A DNA stretch of 22,353 nt, taken from positions 1-22,353 of the forward strand of contig UQVV01000004.1 in NCBI GenBank assembly GCA_900544635.1. The letters are read 5' to 3'. Under the pieces are notes generated by a model. It did no database searches. It was not told where the DNA came from and saw only the letters and a list, made by a program, of their open reading frames with translations. Origin of the DNA: an uncultured Cloacibacillus sp. Its GTDB lineage: Bacteria > Synergistota > Synergistia > Synergistales > Synergistaceae. Each line of letters starts with the position of its first letter. Position 1 is the stretch's first letter. A program made the translations under genes and the position numbers. This document shows positions 20,819-22,353 of the stretch, one piece after another.

Positions 20819-21764
20819 TTCCGCCGCTCCTCAGATAGTCCGCCGCGGCGAGAAGCTCCTGCGAGTTCGAAACCGCGTAGGGGCGCTTGCCGTTGCATAT
20901 CTTCCTGACGAGTCCCGAGAGGACGCTGCCGGGGCCGAGCTCTATGTAGCCGTCGACGCCGTTCTTCTCCATCTCGAGGACGGACTGCGACCAGAGGACG
21001 GGCGAGTAGGTCTGAGCGTAGAGCGCCTCGCGCACGGCCTGCGCCTTCTGTACGGGCAGCGCGGTCGCGTTCGCGATTATCGGGAACTTCGGGTCGTGCC
21101 ACTCAATCTGGGCGAAGGCTTCTTTGAGCTCGTCCGCGACGGGGCGCATGAGGGCGCAGTGGAAGGGGGCGCTCACGCGCAGCGGAACGACCTTCGCTGT
21201 GTACTTCTGCTCGATCAGCGCGACGGCGCGCTCGACCGCGGTCGCGTGGCCCGAGATGACTATCTGCTTCGGCGAGTTGATGTTGGCCGCTTCGCAGACT
21301 TCGCCCTGCGCCGCCTCGGCACAGACCTCGGCGACCGTCGGCAGCTCGAGGCCAATGACGGCCGCCATCGAGCCGACTCCGAGCGGGACGGCGGTCTGCA
21401 TGAGGCCGCCGCGCTTGTGGACGAGCCTGACGCCGTCTCTCACCGAGAGAGCGCCCGAGGCTACGAGCGCCGTGTATTCTCCGAGGCTGTGGCCCGCCAT
21501 GCAGACCGGTTCCACGGCCGTGCCGAGCTCCTGCTCGAGCGCGCGGAACATCGCGACGCTGACCGTGAGTATCGCGGGCTGCGTTATCTCGGTGTGGGCG
21601 AGCTGCTCAGGCGTGCCGTTGAATATTATGTCGCTCAGCGAGAAGCCGAGCGCCTCGTCCGCCTCGTCGAAAATCCTCTTCGCCGCGATATATTTATCGC
21701 AGACGTCCTTCCCCATTCCCGGGCGCTGCGCGCCCTGTCCGGGGAATATCATCGCGTACTTCAT
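20808..21764 (-). CDS. fabD: Malonyl-CoA:ACP transacylase
   Basis: A 318-residue transacylase that loads malonyl groups onto ACP. MIFPGQGAQ at the N terminus, the nucleophile Ser93 in GHSLGEY, Arg118 in HKRG and His202 in APFHCALM are all in place. ATG 21764 is chosen from the family N terminus and GGAGAG ten bases upstream; the reading frame stays open further upstream but that part does not resemble FabD. Its ATG forms an ATGA overlap with the TGA that closes the lost C-terminal frame of fabK. Confidence 0.96.
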   Translation of the reverse strand: MKYAMIFPGQGAQRPGMGKDVCDKYIAAKRIFDEADEALGFSLSDIIFNGTPEQLAHTEITQPAILTVSVAMFRALEQELGTAVEPVCMAGHSLGEYTALVASGALSVRDGVRLVHKRGGLMQTAVPLGVGSMAAVIGLELPTVAEVCAEAAQGEVCEAANINSPKQIVISGHATAVERAVALIEQKYTAKVVPLRVSAPFHCALMRPVADELKEAFAQIEWHDPKFPIIANATALPVQKAQAVREALYAQTYSPVLWSQSVLEMEKNGVDGYIELGPGSVLSGLVRKICNGKRPYAVSNSQELLAAADYLRSGGNAR

Positions 21765-21861
21765 CTGACGTATCTCTCCGATCCTGAAAGGATAGATTCC
21801 ATTTGTGTTACAACGCTTTCTATAATAGAAGCCGCAGGCTCTATCGCATGGACGAGCCCGG
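21761..21861 (-). other. Out-of-frame remnant of the fabK C-terminal coding region
   Basis: From 21859 downward the minus strand reads [20 protein letters not shown] and on to ERYVR-stop, 32 codons with the expected MAGQxAGLV-like junction of FabK family C termini. The TGA (21763-21761) overlaps the fabD ATG (21764-21762) as ATGA, the usual sign of translational coupling. Confidence 0.7.
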
Positions 21862-22353
21862 CATGAAGGAACCCATGTCCGAATCGCCTTCGACGACGGC
21901 GAGGCGCAGCTTGCCCGCGCCGAGAGCCTCGAGCTCCGCGGCCGGGGCGTTTCTGCCCTCAAGCTCCTCGAACTGCTTCGTGAATTTATTTTTGAGGGCG
22001 CGCACCGGATGGCCGAGGCTGCGGCCCGTCACGACTGTCGCCCTGTCGTTGGCCTTGACTATTTTTTCTTTGTAGTTGACGTGCGCGTTGCACTCCGAGG
22101 CGCAGACGAAGCGCGTGCCCATCTGCACGCCGCTCGCGCCGAGCATGAAGGCCGCCGCCATGCCGCGTCCGTCGGCTATGCCGCCCGCCGCGATGACGGG
22201 GATTTTCACGGCGTCGACGACCTGCGGGACGAGGTTCATCGTCGTCGTCTCGCCGATGTGTCCGCCGGACTCCATGCCCTCGGCGACGACCGCGTCGGCT
22301 CCCTGCTTCTCTACGCGCTCCGCGAGCGCAACCGCCGCTATGACGGGGATGAC
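21841..22353 (-). CDS. fabK: Enoyl-ACP reductase II (FabK), 5' end outside window, 3' end frameshifted
   Basis: 171 codons of an FMN-dependent enoyl-ACP reductase of the nitronate monooxygenase-like fold are visible: [43 protein letters not shown] and VQMGTRF, which bind FMN and phosphate. Position before fabD supports FabK rather than nitronate monooxygenase. In this sequence the frame ends [14 protein letters not shown] at 21841. The next frame reads [17 protein letters not shown] and onward to a TGA at 21761, which looks like the genuine FabK C terminus. So the gene has lost 1 base (or more, not a multiple of three) near 21859-21862. Either the protein is truncated by about 30 residues or the base call is wrong. 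Confidence 0.85.
   Translation of the reverse strand, partial: VIPVIAAVALAERVEKQGADAVVAEGMESGGHIGETTTMNLVPQVVDAVKIPVIAAGGIADGRGMAAAFMLGASGVQMGTRFVCASECNAHVNYKEKIVKANDRATVVTGRSLGHPVRALKNKFTKQFEELEGRNAPAAELEALGAGKLRLAVVEGDSDMGSFMPGSSMR

Noticed and set aside
1..22353. CRISPR arrays, tRNA or rRNA genes, insertion sequences and attachment sites.
   Set aside because: No regularly spaced repeats, cloverleaf-like sequence, transposase or integrase was seen on either strand.

Overview
This GC-rich window looks like the chromosome of a strictly anaerobic, amino-acid or organic-acid fermenting bacterium. The order fabK-fabD-fabG-acpP-fabF-rnc, an FMN-type enoyl-ACP reductase (FabK) and B12-dependent acyl-CoA chemistry fit Synergistota (Cloacibacillus/Synergistes-like) best, with Clostridia-like Bacillota as the alternative. 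The lineage is inferred; no rRNA or other marker is present.

Region 1 (1-14281, all minus strand) is a catabolic island. In transcription order it encodes a MarR regulator, a DhbE-like aryl-acid adenylating/CoA ligase, a short Fe-S Old Yellow Enzyme, a KdgT-family permease, a fused family I CoA-transferase, a two-subunit B12-dependent acyl-CoA mutase, a family III CoA-transferase, a thiolase, a MenB/BadI-like crotonase, a metal-dependent amidohydrolase and, after a tandem terminator, a biotin-type acyl-CoA carboxyltransferase cut by the window edge. Together they suggest uptake and CoA activation of a (hydroxy)aryl, alicyclic or heterocyclic acid, reduction, hydrolytic C-C cleavage, thiolysis, carbon-skeleton rearrangement and (de)carboxylation. 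The substrate is unknown. Three near-identical copies of the palindrome TATCACTAATTAGTGATA (upstream of marR, upstream of the ligase, and inside the 5' end of the CoA-transferase gene) look like the operators of this MarR regulon.

Region 2 (14282-16262) starts at a divergent promoter pair sharing one operator and carries, on the plus strand, a small GNAT acetyltransferase and an orphan Clp/HSP100-like AAA+ ATPase, closed by a good terminator.

Region 3 (16263-22353, minus strand) is housekeeping: the type II fatty-acid synthesis operon (fabK, fabD, fabG, acpP, fabF), rnc, a pseudopilin-like membrane protein overlapping rnc, and a nitrilase-superfamily amidase. fabK is odd: its 3' end is frameshifted in this sequence, and the lost C-terminal codons are still readable in another frame, ending in a perfect ATGA overlap with fabD. 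acpP is bracketed by two stem-loops. No tRNA, rRNA, CRISPR or insertion sequence was seen, and no gap exceeds 300 bases.
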